The notes: generated by a model from the sequence alone, not told the origin. A stretch of DNA of 16,166 nt from JANOQP01 sp044227705 (GCA_044227705.1 JBGAWE010000096.1:1-16166); one strand, 5' to 3'. Counted from the stretch's first letter, positions 7,068 to 14,637 are shown. Program-made: numbers and translations.

Positions 7068-8363
7068 CCGCCGAAGCTCCTCCGTCTCCGCCGCCAGCCG
7101 TGCCTGCGGGCCGAACTCGGCCAGCCATGCGGCACGGCATTTCTCGAACTGCCGGAGGGCACGGTCGCGCTGCCCGAGGGCGAAATAGGCGCACATCAGC
7201 CTCCGGTGCAGGAGTTGCTGCGGCGGGTCGGTCTGCAGGGCGAGACGGCACAGTTCAGCGCAGGCAGAGAAATTTTCCGTTTTCAAATAGTGGAGGCTTA
7301 AGCGGTCGAGGGCGGCAAGGTGCACTTCCCGCGTCGTCTCGCGCCACGATTCCGCCTCGTCGAGCAAGAGGGAGTTGCCATCGAGGAACTCGCCCCCGGC
7401 GGTCTCCACCATTTTCTCGAAACAACGGACGGCGGTCTCTCCATCCAGAGCGGCGTCGGCGTCAATGGCGCGCTGCCAAAGAGCGACCCACTCGGCAAGG
7501 TCGGTGCGCAGGCGGATCTCCGGTGTGATCCGGTAGCACTCGTTCTCAAAGACGATCGGGTTGGCCACGCCGAGCGATTCGGCGAGGATTTTCCGCAAGT
7601 GACAGATCCTGACGGCGAGGTTCTCGAAAGTCGTCTTCCCTGCGAAGTATTCCCAAACGGCATCGGCCAGTTTTCGGCGCGGCACCGGCGCGTGCCCGTG
7701 CATGGCCAGCCCGAGCAAGAGGGTGCGCAGGATCTTTTGGTCGGCGAACCGGCCGCTGATGTCGCGGCCGTTGCACACGACTCTGAAGGTGCCGAAGAAT
7801 CGCATTTCGACCACCGGCCGCTGTTCGTGCAGGGCGGCCTCGGTGGGCCAGGCGAGCATTTTTTGGAAGCTGGCCGGGACGAAGTTGAGCCGCGACGCCG
7901 ATGAGTCCGCGCACAGGAACCGCTGGATTTTTTGCAAAAAAGTGGTCGGCACGGCGGGCACGGTGGCCAGTTGCGGCGCGGGCATCTTTCTGAAGAACTG
8001 TTCGAAGAGCGGCCCGAGCTGCTCCTCCAAAATGGGCAGCTTGACCATTTTTCGGATGCCCTGCTCCCAGGCCAGGTTGATGAAGTCAGCGTCGCGCGAG
8101 TCGGAGGCGACGATGAGCGGCGAGCAGGGAAACTGCGCCCGGACAGCCTCAATCTGTGATATGTTGCGCAAGTGGCCATACCTTTCCGGCGCGACAACGG
8201 CCACCATGAGCGGGACACGCTGGAAATCGGGCAGCGGTGCCGCCAAGTCGGAGGGCAGGTGGACAACCTCCACTCCCGAACCTGCAAGCCGCTGAAAAGT
8301 GAGCGCAGTGGCCGGTTCCCCGCCAATCAAAAGAAAGCGATTTGTTTCCATCGGAGCGCACAT
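7047..8363 (-). CDS. SARP/BTAD-type transcriptional regulator with degenerate receiver domain
   Basis: 438 residues from the ATG at 8363; a second ATG at 8351 (METNRFLLIGG) is equally plausible. Three parts are visible. Residues 8-125 look like a response-regulator receiver (RFLLIGG, PLIVASDS, and GIRKMVKLPILEEQL at the usual lysine position), but the strand that should carry the phospho-acceptor reads LMVAVVAPER with no Asp. Residues 187-280 form an OmpR-like winged helix (MRFFGTFRVVCNGRDIS, FENLAVRICHLRKIL, FENECYRI). Residues 288-430 form a helical TPR-like bacterial transcriptional activator domain (ALDRLSLHYLKTENFSACAELCRLAL, RLMCAYFALGQRDRALRQFEKC). It probably binds DNA and responds to something other than phosphorylation. 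It is divergent from the 8609 zinc-ribbon gene, with a palindrome-rich interval between them. Targets unknown. Confidence 0.85.
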   Translation of the reverse strand: MCAPMETNRFLLIGGEPATALTFQRLAGSGVEVVHLPSDLAAPLPDFQRVPLMVAVVAPERYGHLRNISQIEAVRAQFPCSPLIVASDSRDADFINLAWEQGIRKMVKLPILEEQLGPLFEQFFRKMPAPQLATVPAVPTTFLQKIQRFLCADSSASRLNFVPASFQKMLAWPTEAALHEQRPVVEMRFFGTFRVVCNGRDISGRFADQKILRTLLLGLAMHGHAPVPRRKLADAVWEYFAGKTTFENLAVRICHLRKILAESLGVANPIVFENECYRITPEIRLRTDLAEWVALWQRAIDADAALDGETAVRCFEKMVETAGGEFLDGNSLLLDEAESWRETTREVHLAALDRLSLHYLKTENFSACAELCRLALQTDPPQQLLHRRLMCAYFALGQRDRALRQFEKCRAAWLAEFGPQARLAAETEELRRILEEME

Positions 8364-8469
8364 GGGGGTTGCGTTTTGAGGGACGAAGGCTCGATGGTTC
8401 TCTCAACGTAGTCTTTGGATTATGACGCGAGACAGCGGGTTGAACCGCCACACCGGTTTTGGAAAGGTT

Positions 8470-8498
8470 GTTGCAGGCGCTTGACTTGGTCATGCAAC
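8470..8498. repeat. Inverted repeat GTTGCA...TGCAAC in the divergent interval
   Basis: GTTGCA (8470-8475) and TGCAAC (8493-8498) are separated by 17 nt. It is one of five inverted repeats between the BTAD regulator and the zinc-ribbon gene. Another small hairpin, GCGG-gttgaa-CCGC, sits at 8435-8448. Confidence 0.35.
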
Positions 8499-8533
8499 GT
8501 TAATTCATAATCTCTGGAAAAACCCGAGTTGTT

Positions 8534-8588
8534 AGCCCGTTTCACCCGTTAGGGCTATGGTAGACCATCATTTGTACCCATCTGGGTA
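8534..8588 (+). promoter_or_regulatory. Cluster of palindromes, probable operator region of the 8609 gene
   Basis: Three inverted repeats stand close together: AGCCC (8534-8538) with GGGCT (8552-8556); ATGGT-ag-ACCAT (8557-8568); and TACCCA-tc-TGGGTA (8575-8588). The last two have the same 2-bp spacer, with centres 19 bp apart, close to two helical turns. A one-mismatch Bacteroidota -7 box, TACTTTTT, follows at 8590-8597. That would put transcription start only a few bases before the ATG at 8609. The arrangement resembles a repressor or activator site; the divergent BTAD regulator is the obvious candidate to bind it, but this is inference. Confidence 0.45.
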
Positions 8589-8608
8589 TTACTTTTTAAT
8601 AGCTGAAC

Positions 8609-8833
8609 ATGAAACGTTTTGTCACAACGGCCCCGGCCATGACCCATGAATGCGTCGGTTTCCGCGAAGGCGACTGGATGATCTTCAAGTGCCCTGTCTG
8701 CGGCGACTACGAGCGGCGCATGAACTGGCGTACAGGCCAGATGACCACCAAGTGCGACCCCGAGAACCCCTTCCAGCACACCGGCATGGTCGTCCCGACC
8801 CGCTACTGGAGCTTGGAGCTGAACGCCAACTGA
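8609..8833 (+). CDS. Small zinc-ribbon-like protein of unknown function
   Basis: 74 residues, soluble, no signal peptide or membrane segment. FKCPVCGDYERRMNWRTG carries a CPxC pair (residues 28-31) with a third Cys at THEC (residue 15) and a fourth at TKC (49), enough for one zinc site. Trp and basic residues flank it (RMNWRTGQMTTK). Coding character is good and it is followed by a very strong terminator, so it is a real single-gene transcript. It is divergent from the BTAD regulator, and the palindrome cluster lies directly upstream. I do not recognise a named family; a nucleic-acid or protein-binding adaptor is only a guess. Confidence 0.75.
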   Translation: MKRFVTTAPAMTHECVGFREGDWMIFKCPVCGDYERRMNWRTGQMTTKCDPENPFQHTGMVVPTRYWSLELNAN

Positions 8834-8862
8834 CCAGTCCTCGCCCGGTATTTCCTAAAAGC

Positions 8863-8901
8863 AAAAAGCACCTTGCTGGGTCGCCACGCAAGGTGCTTTT
8901 T
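8863..8901. terminator. Strong bidirectional terminator between converging genes
   Basis: A perfect 14-bp inverted repeat (8863-8876 with 8888-8901) reads AAAAAGCACCTTGC against GCAAGGTGCTTTTT, with an 11-nt loop. A5 precedes and T5 follows, so it works on both strands. It ends the 8609 gene from the left and the 8957-10237 gene from the right. Confidence 0.9.
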
Positions 8902-8956
8902 GAATTTCCGCCGTCCCTCTGTTCCGGGCGGCCACAGTTTTGGCGCCCAACGCCAA

Positions 8957-10237
8957 TCAAGTCTTTTGGTGCTTCTTCTTCGCCGCCGGGAAGAGGATGT
9001 TGTTCAAAATCAGCCGATAGCCTGGCGAGTTCGGGTGTAGCGAGAGGTCGGTGTTCGGGTCGCCGACAAGGTGGCGGTAATCCTCCGGGTCGTGGCCGCC
9101 ATAGAAGGTGAAGAAGCCCTTGCCATAATTGGAGTGGATGTAGCGCACCTCCTGCGCAGGCTTGTTCTCGCCGAGGGTCAGGACGCTCGACTTGACGGTC
9201 GGCTTGCGGAAGGCCGTCGTCTGGCCCATAAACCCCTTGACCGTTCGCGTCTGACATTGGGTGAGCATTGTCGGCACGGGGTCCCATTTGGCCGAAAAGT
9301 CGAACAGCGTGAAATAGTCCTGTTCTGGCACCACGTTGCGGCCCTCGTTGTTGTCGATGGTCGAGTGCTCGTAGGTCAGCGGGTTTTTGATGAGCTGGAA
9401 GTTTTCAAAAGCAAAGGTTTTCGAGAAGTCGAGCTTCTCCTGCGCGTTGGGGTCGGCCGCGTCGCCGTCGTACATCTGGGCGCAGATGTCCACACCGTCG
9501 GCGGCCAGCGCGATGTCGTAAGTGTCTGTCGCAGAGCACATTGCGAACATAAAGCCGCCATTGGCTACATACCCGGCGATGGTCTTGGCGACCGCCAGTT
9601 TCAGTTGGCTCACCTTGTCGAAGCCGTTGATTCGGGCCAGCTCTTCATTCGCGCGGACGTGGTCTTTGTACCATGCCGTGTTGTGGTAGCTCCCATAAAA
9701 CCGGCCGTACTGCCCGGTGAAGTCCTCGTGGTGTAGGTGGAGCCAGTCGTAGTCCTTCAGTTTTCCCTGCAAGACCTCGGTGTCGTACACCACGTCGTAA
9801 GGAATCTCGGCATAGGTGAGAACGAGGGTCACGGCGTCGTCCCAGGGTTGGATGTCCTCGCCTTTCTCGTTTTTCTGCGGGGTGTAAACCGCAATTTTTG
9901 GGGCCTTCTCCAGCTTGATGGCATCCTGATTCACCTCCGGATTGGCAATTTCGGTCAGCACGTTGTTCCACTGCCCGTCGGGCAAAATCTCGTAGCTCAC
10001 GCCGCGCGTCTTGCACTCCTTTTCATAGGCCTTGGAAAAAGGGAAGGCAAAACTCCCGCCCCGATAATTGAGCAGCCACCAAGCCTCCGTGCCCTGCGAA
10101 ATGACCCAATAGGTGATGCCGTATGCTTTGAGGTGGTCCTTTTGGGAGGTCTCGTCCATCGGGATGAGCATGTAAGTCGCCCGCAAGTTCACCGCGAGAA
10201 CGGGCAGAAGGGCGAGGGCGAGGAGCCATTTTTTCAT
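8957..10237 (-). CDS. Exported protein of the family annotated as 'asparagine synthetase B' (GATase/ThuA-like fold suspected)
   Basis: 426 residues, with a signal peptide (MKKWLLALALLPVLAVNLRA). It matches a conserved Bacteroidota family from memory: YMLIPMDETSQKDHLKAYGITYW, WWLLNYRGGSF, WDDAVTLVLTYAEIPYD, DWLHLHHEDFTGQYG, SPGYRLILNNILFPAAKKK. Databases often call this family asparagine synthetase B, but no ATP-pyrophosphatase motif (SGGxDS) or N-terminal catalytic Cys is present and the protein is exported, so the name is doubtful. GGFMFAMCSATD (Cys234) resembles the nucleophile elbow of class I glutamine-amidotransferase folds, and KGFFTFYGGHDPEDYRH (His382) resembles the C-terminal histidine motif of ThuA-like proteins. 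A periplasmic hydrolase or binding role fits better. It is monocistronic with the bidirectional terminator downstream. Confidence 0.85.
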   Translation of the reverse strand: MKKWLLALALLPVLAVNLRATYMLIPMDETSQKDHLKAYGITYWVISQGTEAWWLLNYRGGSFAFPFSKAYEKECKTRGVSYEILPDGQWNNVLTEIANPEVNQDAIKLEKAPKIAVYTPQKNEKGEDIQPWDDAVTLVLTYAEIPYDVVYDTEVLQGKLKDYDWLHLHHEDFTGQYGRFYGSYHNTAWYKDHVRANEELARINGFDKVSQLKLAVAKTIAGYVANGGFMFAMCSATDTYDIALAADGVDICAQMYDGDAADPNAQEKLDFSKTFAFENFQLIKNPLTYEHSTIDNNEGRNVVPEQDYFTLFDFSAKWDPVPTMLTQCQTRTVKGFMGQTTAFRKPTVKSSVLTLGENKPAQEVRYIHSNYGKGFFTFYGGHDPEDYRHLVGDPNTDLSLHPNSPGYRLILNNILFPAAKKKHQKT

Positions 10238-10353
10238 GTCGAGAACGGAATTTTTTGAGCCGCCAAAACGGGCGAAGCTGTGCTTTTGTTGCGGTTTCTA
10301 ACCGTCAAGCAGCCGGGCAAGCGGGTGAGGCCGCACTGTGTTTCCTAAAATAA

Positions 10354-10382
10354 AACGCTGCAAATCAACGACTTGCAGCGTT
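10354..10382 (-). terminator. Terminator after the GlsB/YeaQ gene
   Basis: A perfect 10-bp inverted repeat AACGCTGCAA (10354-10363) with TTGCAGCGTT (10373-10382) has a 9-nt loop. On the minus strand it is followed by TTATTTTA. It lies 23 bases after the stop of the 10406-10660 gene. The rest of 10238-10405 holds no gene and no clear promoter match. Confidence 0.8.
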
Positions 10383-10405
10383 CCAAAGCTCGTGTCGAGC
10401 GGGGC

Positions 10406-10660
10406 CTACGCCCTTTTTACCAGCCCCACAATGAACAGCACAACAACCGCCCCGATGGTCGAGGTGAGGATGGTGTTGACGATGCCGCTGCCGAGGCGGA
10501 TGCCCAGTTGGCCGAGCAGCCAGCCCCCGACGATGCCGCCGATGATGCCAACGACGATGTTGCCGACCGTGCCGAGGCCCCGGCCCTGAAATACCTGCCC
10601 GGCGAGCCAGCCCGCGACCGCCCCGATCAGGAGCATGACGATGAGAGAATTCAGGTCCAT
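10406..10660 (-). CDS. GlsB/YeaQ/YmgE family small membrane protein
   Basis: 84 residues with three hydrophobic helices (SLIVMLLIGAVAGWLAGQVF, VGNIVVGIIGGIVGGWLLGQ, TILTSTIGAVVVLFIVGLV) and the family Gly patterns GWLAGQ and GNIVVGIIGGIVGG. Members are inner-membrane proteins induced by stress in several bacteria; older databases call them transglycosylase-associated, without enzyme evidence. The length is typical. It is a single gene with its own terminator; no clear promoter match is visible upstream. Confidence 0.92.
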   Translation of the reverse strand: MDLNSLIVMLLIGAVAGWLAGQVFQGRGLGTVGNIVVGIIGGIVGGWLLGQLGIRLGSGIVNTILTSTIGAVVVLFIVGLVKRA

Positions 10661-10774
10661 GCGAAAAGAAGGTTTAGTGAAACGGATGTGGATAGTGCGG
10701 CGACTGGGGCACCGGATGATTTTCGGCCACCAATCGCTGGTGCGAATAAAGCCAAGTTTCTGAGCAGCGGGCAG

Positions 10775-12534
10775 CTATTTTTTCCCCTCGCCCCTCCACT
10801 TTCCGCTGCTGCCGGGCGAGAACTCCACCTCTTGTTCCCATTCCGCTTTCAGCGGCTCGAATTTTTGAGTGAAAATCACTTCAGGCAGCAGCCTTTTTTC
10901 AAAACTGCCCGTGTCCCAGCGCCCGTTGCCATTTGCGTCGGCGACGAGTCGGCCGCCGTACTGGCCCGTCGGAAGGCCGCCGAAGGCCAGCCGGTTGCCC
11001 CCCGATGCGCGTGGCAAAGGCTCGCTGCTCGACGACGGCCTGCCGTTCAAAAAGTTCAAAAGATAGGAGCTGCCTGCCTCCAGACCTTTGAAGGTGACGT
11101 TGAGCGAGCCGAGCTGCTTCTCAGCGGCACATGACGCAGCAGGGTGTCTCGGTTCTTTTCTCATAAAAATGGTCAGCGCACCGGGCAGGATGGTCGTACG
11201 GAGTGGTTTTTCCTCTCGGGCCAGCGGGGCATCGAGCAGCGCCATTTCCGAGGGGAAAAGGCTGTCCTTTTTTAACAAGAATTCCTCAAAAAACCGCCGC
11301 AACCGTCGCCCTCCCATCTGACAAGCCCCGTGTCGATGGCGGAGACGGGGCGGTTGAACATCAGTTCGAGGGGTCGCCGGGGGTTCTGGGAAATTGTCTT
11401 TGCCGATTGCGGATTGGGGTTTGGTGGATTGGGCGTTAAAGCGCCGCCGCGCTGCCCTCCGCCGAACTTGTTGCGAGAAGCCCCAGCCCCCCCCTTCGCC
11501 GCTGCCGGGCGGACGTCGTCGATGAAAGCGAGGGCCTGTTTTTTGAAAAATGCAGCCCTGTCTGGTGGTCGGACGCGAACGGTGTCCTTTCCAAAAATCA
11601 GCGAAAAAGGCGAGGCGACAGAATCGTACCAGACGAAGACCGAATCCACAACTTCCTCAAAATCAACCAGTTGCGGCGGGTTTTCAACCGACGGGCGGTT
11701 GCCGGCGGGCGGGCCGTTGAAAAAGAGCTTGGCCAGGCCGTAGCTCTTTTGGTCATTCCCGTTGATGCGCAGCGGGCTTTCGTTTTTGAACATCCGAAGC
11801 ACGACCGGCCCGGCTGTCGAGTCGGGCAGCGCGATGTTTTTTTCCCAAAAGGCGACTCGCTCGCCCGCGTCGAGGCGGTAGTTGAGGTTCTGGTCCTCGA
11901 CGGCTACGAGGCGGTAATCACCACCGTGCAAGTTCTCGATGGAGAACTGGCCGGACTTGTCAGTTCGGGCAAAGAAGTTGGGCCGCGCCTTTTTCACCAA
12001 AGAATCGGCCATGGTTGAATCGGCCGTGTTTTCATAAAGCATGACCGTGCAATCGCTGACGGGCTGGCCGCTGAAAGCATCGGCGACGGAACCTTTTATT
12101 TCGAGGGAATCGATGACCGGGCCGGTCGAGAAGACGTAGCGGAGGCCCGCCAGCGCGTTGCCCTCGTGGAAGTCCTGGACGGCGTTGCCGAAGTTGAGTG
12201 TGTAGGTCGTGTTCGGCGCAAGCTGTTCGTTGTCAGGGAGTTTCACATGGACAGTTTTTCCCTTCAAGGTGATTTCCGGCTTGCGCGAAAGAGGGGGAGA
12301 GAGGAGAACCTGCTCGCTGGGCCGGTCGAGCTTGACCCATTCGTCGAAGGTGATGCGCAGCTCTTTTTTGTTGAAGTTGACCTGCCGGTTGGGGCTGGAA
12401 TGCAGGGTGTCGATTTTGGGCGGGGCGGTGTCCTTCGGGCCGCCGGTGAGGGTGCCGACCTTGGCGCAGCCGTTGGCGAGGAAGGTCGCCGCCAGCAGAG
12501 ACGCCCAGATCAAAGACCCGCGGGCCGAAGGCAT
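10775..12534 (-). pseudogene. Ig-like (Big_5/SbsA type) lipoprotein gene broken by frameshifts
   Basis: The start at 12534 begins a lipoprotein signal (MPSARGSLIWASLLAATFLANGC, lipidated Cys23) followed by TGGPKDTAPPKID, the usual opening of this Bacteroidota family. The first frame runs to a stop at 11272 (420 residues). It holds an N-terminal Ig-like domain (ITFDEWVKL, LAPNTTYTLNFGNAVQD, RYVFSTG), a carboxypeptidase-regulatory-like beta domain (SGQFSIENLHGGDYRLVAVEDQNLNYRLDAGE) and a Pro/Asn/Gly-rich linker. The C-terminal part lies in another frame (10775 to about 11290): LTILPGALT-like, LGSLNVTFKGLEAG, and LVADANGNGRWDTGSFEKRLLPEVI. Family-like residues continue across the break only if single bases are restored at the A6 run 11288-11293 and at about 11166-11171, 11157-11160 and 11124-11128. 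It is either a decaying gene or an assembly with indel errors. It lies 68 bp downstream of the DUF983 gene, probably in the same transcript. Confidence 0.8.
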
Positions 12535-12602
12535 CGGGTCGGAGCCCCTCGCCGACTCGGCTCCTACCCGCCAGCCAATCGAAACCCTTTTTTCGAAAAA
12601 TC

Positions 12603-12989
12603 TCACCGGGCTTTCGGGTCGAATTTGATGTTGAAATAGATCCACAGCACCCGCGCGATGCGGAAGAACCAGACGAACAGCGCGGCGACAATCAGCAAAA
12701 GGATGCCGAACGCAGCGTTGAACGACAGCCCGGCGAACCAGTGCAGCCCGAGCATCACCAGGACGCAGAACCAGCCCGTCATGATGTAGCTGATGAACAT
12801 CGCGCCATAGTAAAAACCCGGCTCGGGGAAGAAGTTCTGGTCGCATTTTGGGCAGCGGCGGTGCATGTCGAACGGTTTTTTGAACGAGAAGCTGCCCGTC
12901 TCGAACATCTCCCCTTCGCGGCACCGCGGGCATTTCATGGAGAGCATCGAGGCGGCGAGGGCCGGCTTGGTTTCGGAATCTGTGGACAT
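12603..12989 (-). CDS. DUF983 family membrane protein
   Basis: 128 residues from the ATG at 12989; the frame also reaches a TTG at 13013, which is less likely. Two CPxC pairs (SMKCPRCREGEMF and HRRCPKCDQNFF) form a probable zinc ribbon before FYYGAMFISYIMTGWFCVLVMLGL and FGILLLIVAALFVWFFRIARVLWIY, two membrane segments. This is the DUF983 layout at its normal length. The function is unknown; the zinc domain should be cytoplasmic. It is the first gene of a probable two-gene minus-strand unit with the lipoprotein gene and diverges from porX. Confidence 0.9.
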   Translation of the reverse strand: MSTDSETKPALAASMLSMKCPRCREGEMFETGSFSFKKPFDMHRRCPKCDQNFFPEPGFYYGAMFISYIMTGWFCVLVMLGLHWFAGLSFNAAFGILLLIVAALFVWFFRIARVLWIYFNIKFDPKAR

Positions 12990-13010
12990 CTGGATGTTTT
13001 TTTCTTTGCG

Positions 13011-13018
13011 CAAAAATA
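13011..13018 (-). promoter_or_regulatory. -7 box of the DUF983 gene
   Basis: On the minus strand TATTTTTG is an exact TAnnTTTG match 22 bp before the ATG at 12989. No TTG is found at the expected -33 distance, so this is a partial promoter match. It also argues for the 12989 start, because the alternative TTG start at 13013 would overlap the box. Confidence 0.45.
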
Positions 13019-13074
13019 GACAGGCGGGCTTTCGGGTTTAGCCGCCCATCGAACGAACCTGCAACAACAGTCTC

Positions 13075-14637
13075 ATGGAAAAGATAAAAATCCTCTGGGC
13101 CGACGACGAAATCGACAGCCTCCGCCCGCAGATCATGTTCCTCGAGTCGCGGGGCTACGAGGTGACGACTGCCCACAACGGCCACGACGCGCTCGAAGAG
13201 TTCTCGGCACCTGGCGCGGATTTCGACGTCGTCTTCCTCGACGAGTCGATGCCCGGGCTGACGGGGCTTGAGGTATTGCCCAAGATAAAAGCGATGAGCG
13301 CGGCCACGCCCGTTGTCCTCATCACGAAGAACGAGGCGGAGCACGTCATGGAGGAGGCCATCGGCTCGCAGATCGCCGACTACCTCATCAAGCCGGTCAA
13401 CCCGAACCAGGTGCTACTTTCTTTAAAAAAGACGATTGACAACAAACGGCTTGTTCGAGAAAAGACCGATTCGAGCTACCAGCAGGAGTTCCGCCAGATT
13501 TTCATGCAGATGCAGGGCGGGCTGGACTGGCGCGAATGGTCGGATGTCTACAAGAAGATAATCGGCTGGGAACTCAAGCTCGACGCGAGCCAGGGCAGCC
13601 AGATGGGCGAAATCCTCTCGAACCAGAAGGCGGAGGCGAACGCGGAGTTCTCGAAGTTCGTCATGAAAAACTATCAAAGCTGGCTCGACCGCAACAACGC
13701 GAACGCTCCGGTGATGAGCTACAACCTGATGCGTAGCCGTGTATTCCCCAAACTTTCGAGGGAATTGCCGACAGTCGTGCTGCTGCTCGACAACCTGCGT
13801 TTCGACCAGTGGAAGGTCATCGAGCCAATCTTGAATGAGGTTTTTAAGACAGAGGACGAGGACTTCTTCTACAGCATCCTCCCGACGGCGACGCAGTACT
13901 CGCGCAACGCCATCTTCGCCGGGATGATGCCCGACGAGATAGAGCGGGCCTTCCCCGACAAGTGGAAAAACGACAACGACGAGGGCGGAAAGAACCTCTT
14001 TGAGGACTTCTTCCTCGGCGAGCAACTGAAGCGAACCATCCGCCGCGAGGTGAAATGGGACTACCTGAAAATCACCAACGTCGGCCACGCCAAGCAGCTT
14101 CAGGACAACATCCTAAACTACCTCAACAACGAGCTGACGGTCGTCGTGTACAACTTCATCGACATGCTCTCGCACGCCCGGACGGAGATGGAGGTCTTGA
14201 AAGAACTTGCGGGCGACGAGACGGCCTATCGCTCTCTGACCCGCTCGTGGTTCCTCCACTCCCCGCTATGGGCCGCGCTGCAAAAGCTGGCCGACCGCCC
14301 CGTCCAGCTTATCGTAACGACCGACCACGGCACCATTCGGGTGCAGAAGCCGTCGAAAGTCGTTGGAGACAAAGAAACGACGACCAACCTCCGCTATAAG
14401 GTCGGCCGCAACCTCCAGTACGACCCGAAGGACGTGCTGGCCTTCCGCGACCCGAAAATGGCGGGGCTGCCGAGGCCGAACATGAGCTCGACGTTCATTT
14501 TCGCAAAGGAAGATCTGTTCTTCCTCTATCCCAACAACTACAACCACTTCAACAACTACTATCGCAACACCTTCCAGCACGGGGGGATTTCCTTGGAGGA
14601 GATCATCTGCCCGGTGGTGCGGATGCGGACGCGGTGA
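13075..14637 (+). CDS. porX: PorX: response regulator with PglZ phosphatase-like domain, T9SS regulator
   Basis: 520 residues, almost the length of Porphyromonas gingivalis PorX. Receiver domain (1-120) with acidic pocket D10/D11, phospho-acceptor D56 in FLDESMPG, T84 and K106 (YLIKPVNP): a complete, active-looking set. After a helical linker (about 125-205), the PglZ/alkaline-phosphatase-superfamily domain (about 210-520) shows D239 and D244 (LLLDNLRFDQ), T273 (PTATQYSRNA), D363/H367 (FIDMLSHART), D417/H418 (TTDHGTI) and H502 (FQHGG), the metal and nucleophile positions of the fold. In characterised species PorX is phosphorylated by PorY, acts with the sigma factor SigP and controls T9SS genes; its PglZ domain cleaves cyclic oligonucleotides in vitro. 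No histidine kinase is adjacent, as is usual for porX. Confidence 0.95.
   Translation: MEKIKILWADDEIDSLRPQIMFLESRGYEVTTAHNGHDALEEFSAPGADFDVVFLDESMPGLTGLEVLPKIKAMSAATPVVLITKNEAEHVMEEAIGSQIADYLIKPVNPNQVLLSLKKTIDNKRLVREKTDSSYQQEFRQIFMQMQGGLDWREWSDVYKKIIGWELKLDASQGSQMGEILSNQKAEANAEFSKFVMKNYQSWLDRNNANAPVMSYNLMRSRVFPKLSRELPTVVLLLDNLRFDQWKVIEPILNEVFKTEDEDFFYSILPTATQYSRNAIFAGMMPDEIERAFPDKWKNDNDEGGKNLFEDFFLGEQLKRTIRREVKWDYLKITNVGHAKQLQDNILNYLNNELTVVVYNFIDMLSHARTEMEVLKELAGDETAYRSLTRSWFLHSPLWAALQKLADRPVQLIVTTDHGTIRVQKPSKVVGDKETTTNLRYKVGRNLQYDPKDVLAFRDPKMAGLPRPNMSSTFIFAKEDLFFLYPNNYNHFNNYYRNTFQHGGISLEEIICPVVRMRTR

Noticed and set aside
7298..8326. Long minus-strand frame (342 codons) overlapping the BTAD regulator.
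   Set aside because: Ser/Arg/Pro-rich shadow of the regulator in another frame with no domain features.
11395..11430. G-rich plus-strand stretch (GGATTGGGGTTTGG and neighbours) as a possible G-quadruplex.
   Set aside because: It encodes the Pro/Asn-rich linker of the lipoprotein on the other strand; G-runs are too short and uneven for a confident call.
12535..13344. Upstream extension of the lipoprotein frame beyond 12534, giving a 690-codon open frame.
   Set aside because: The extension runs antisense over the DUF983 gene's other frame and the 5' end of porX; the lipoprotein signal peptide at 12534 marks the real start.
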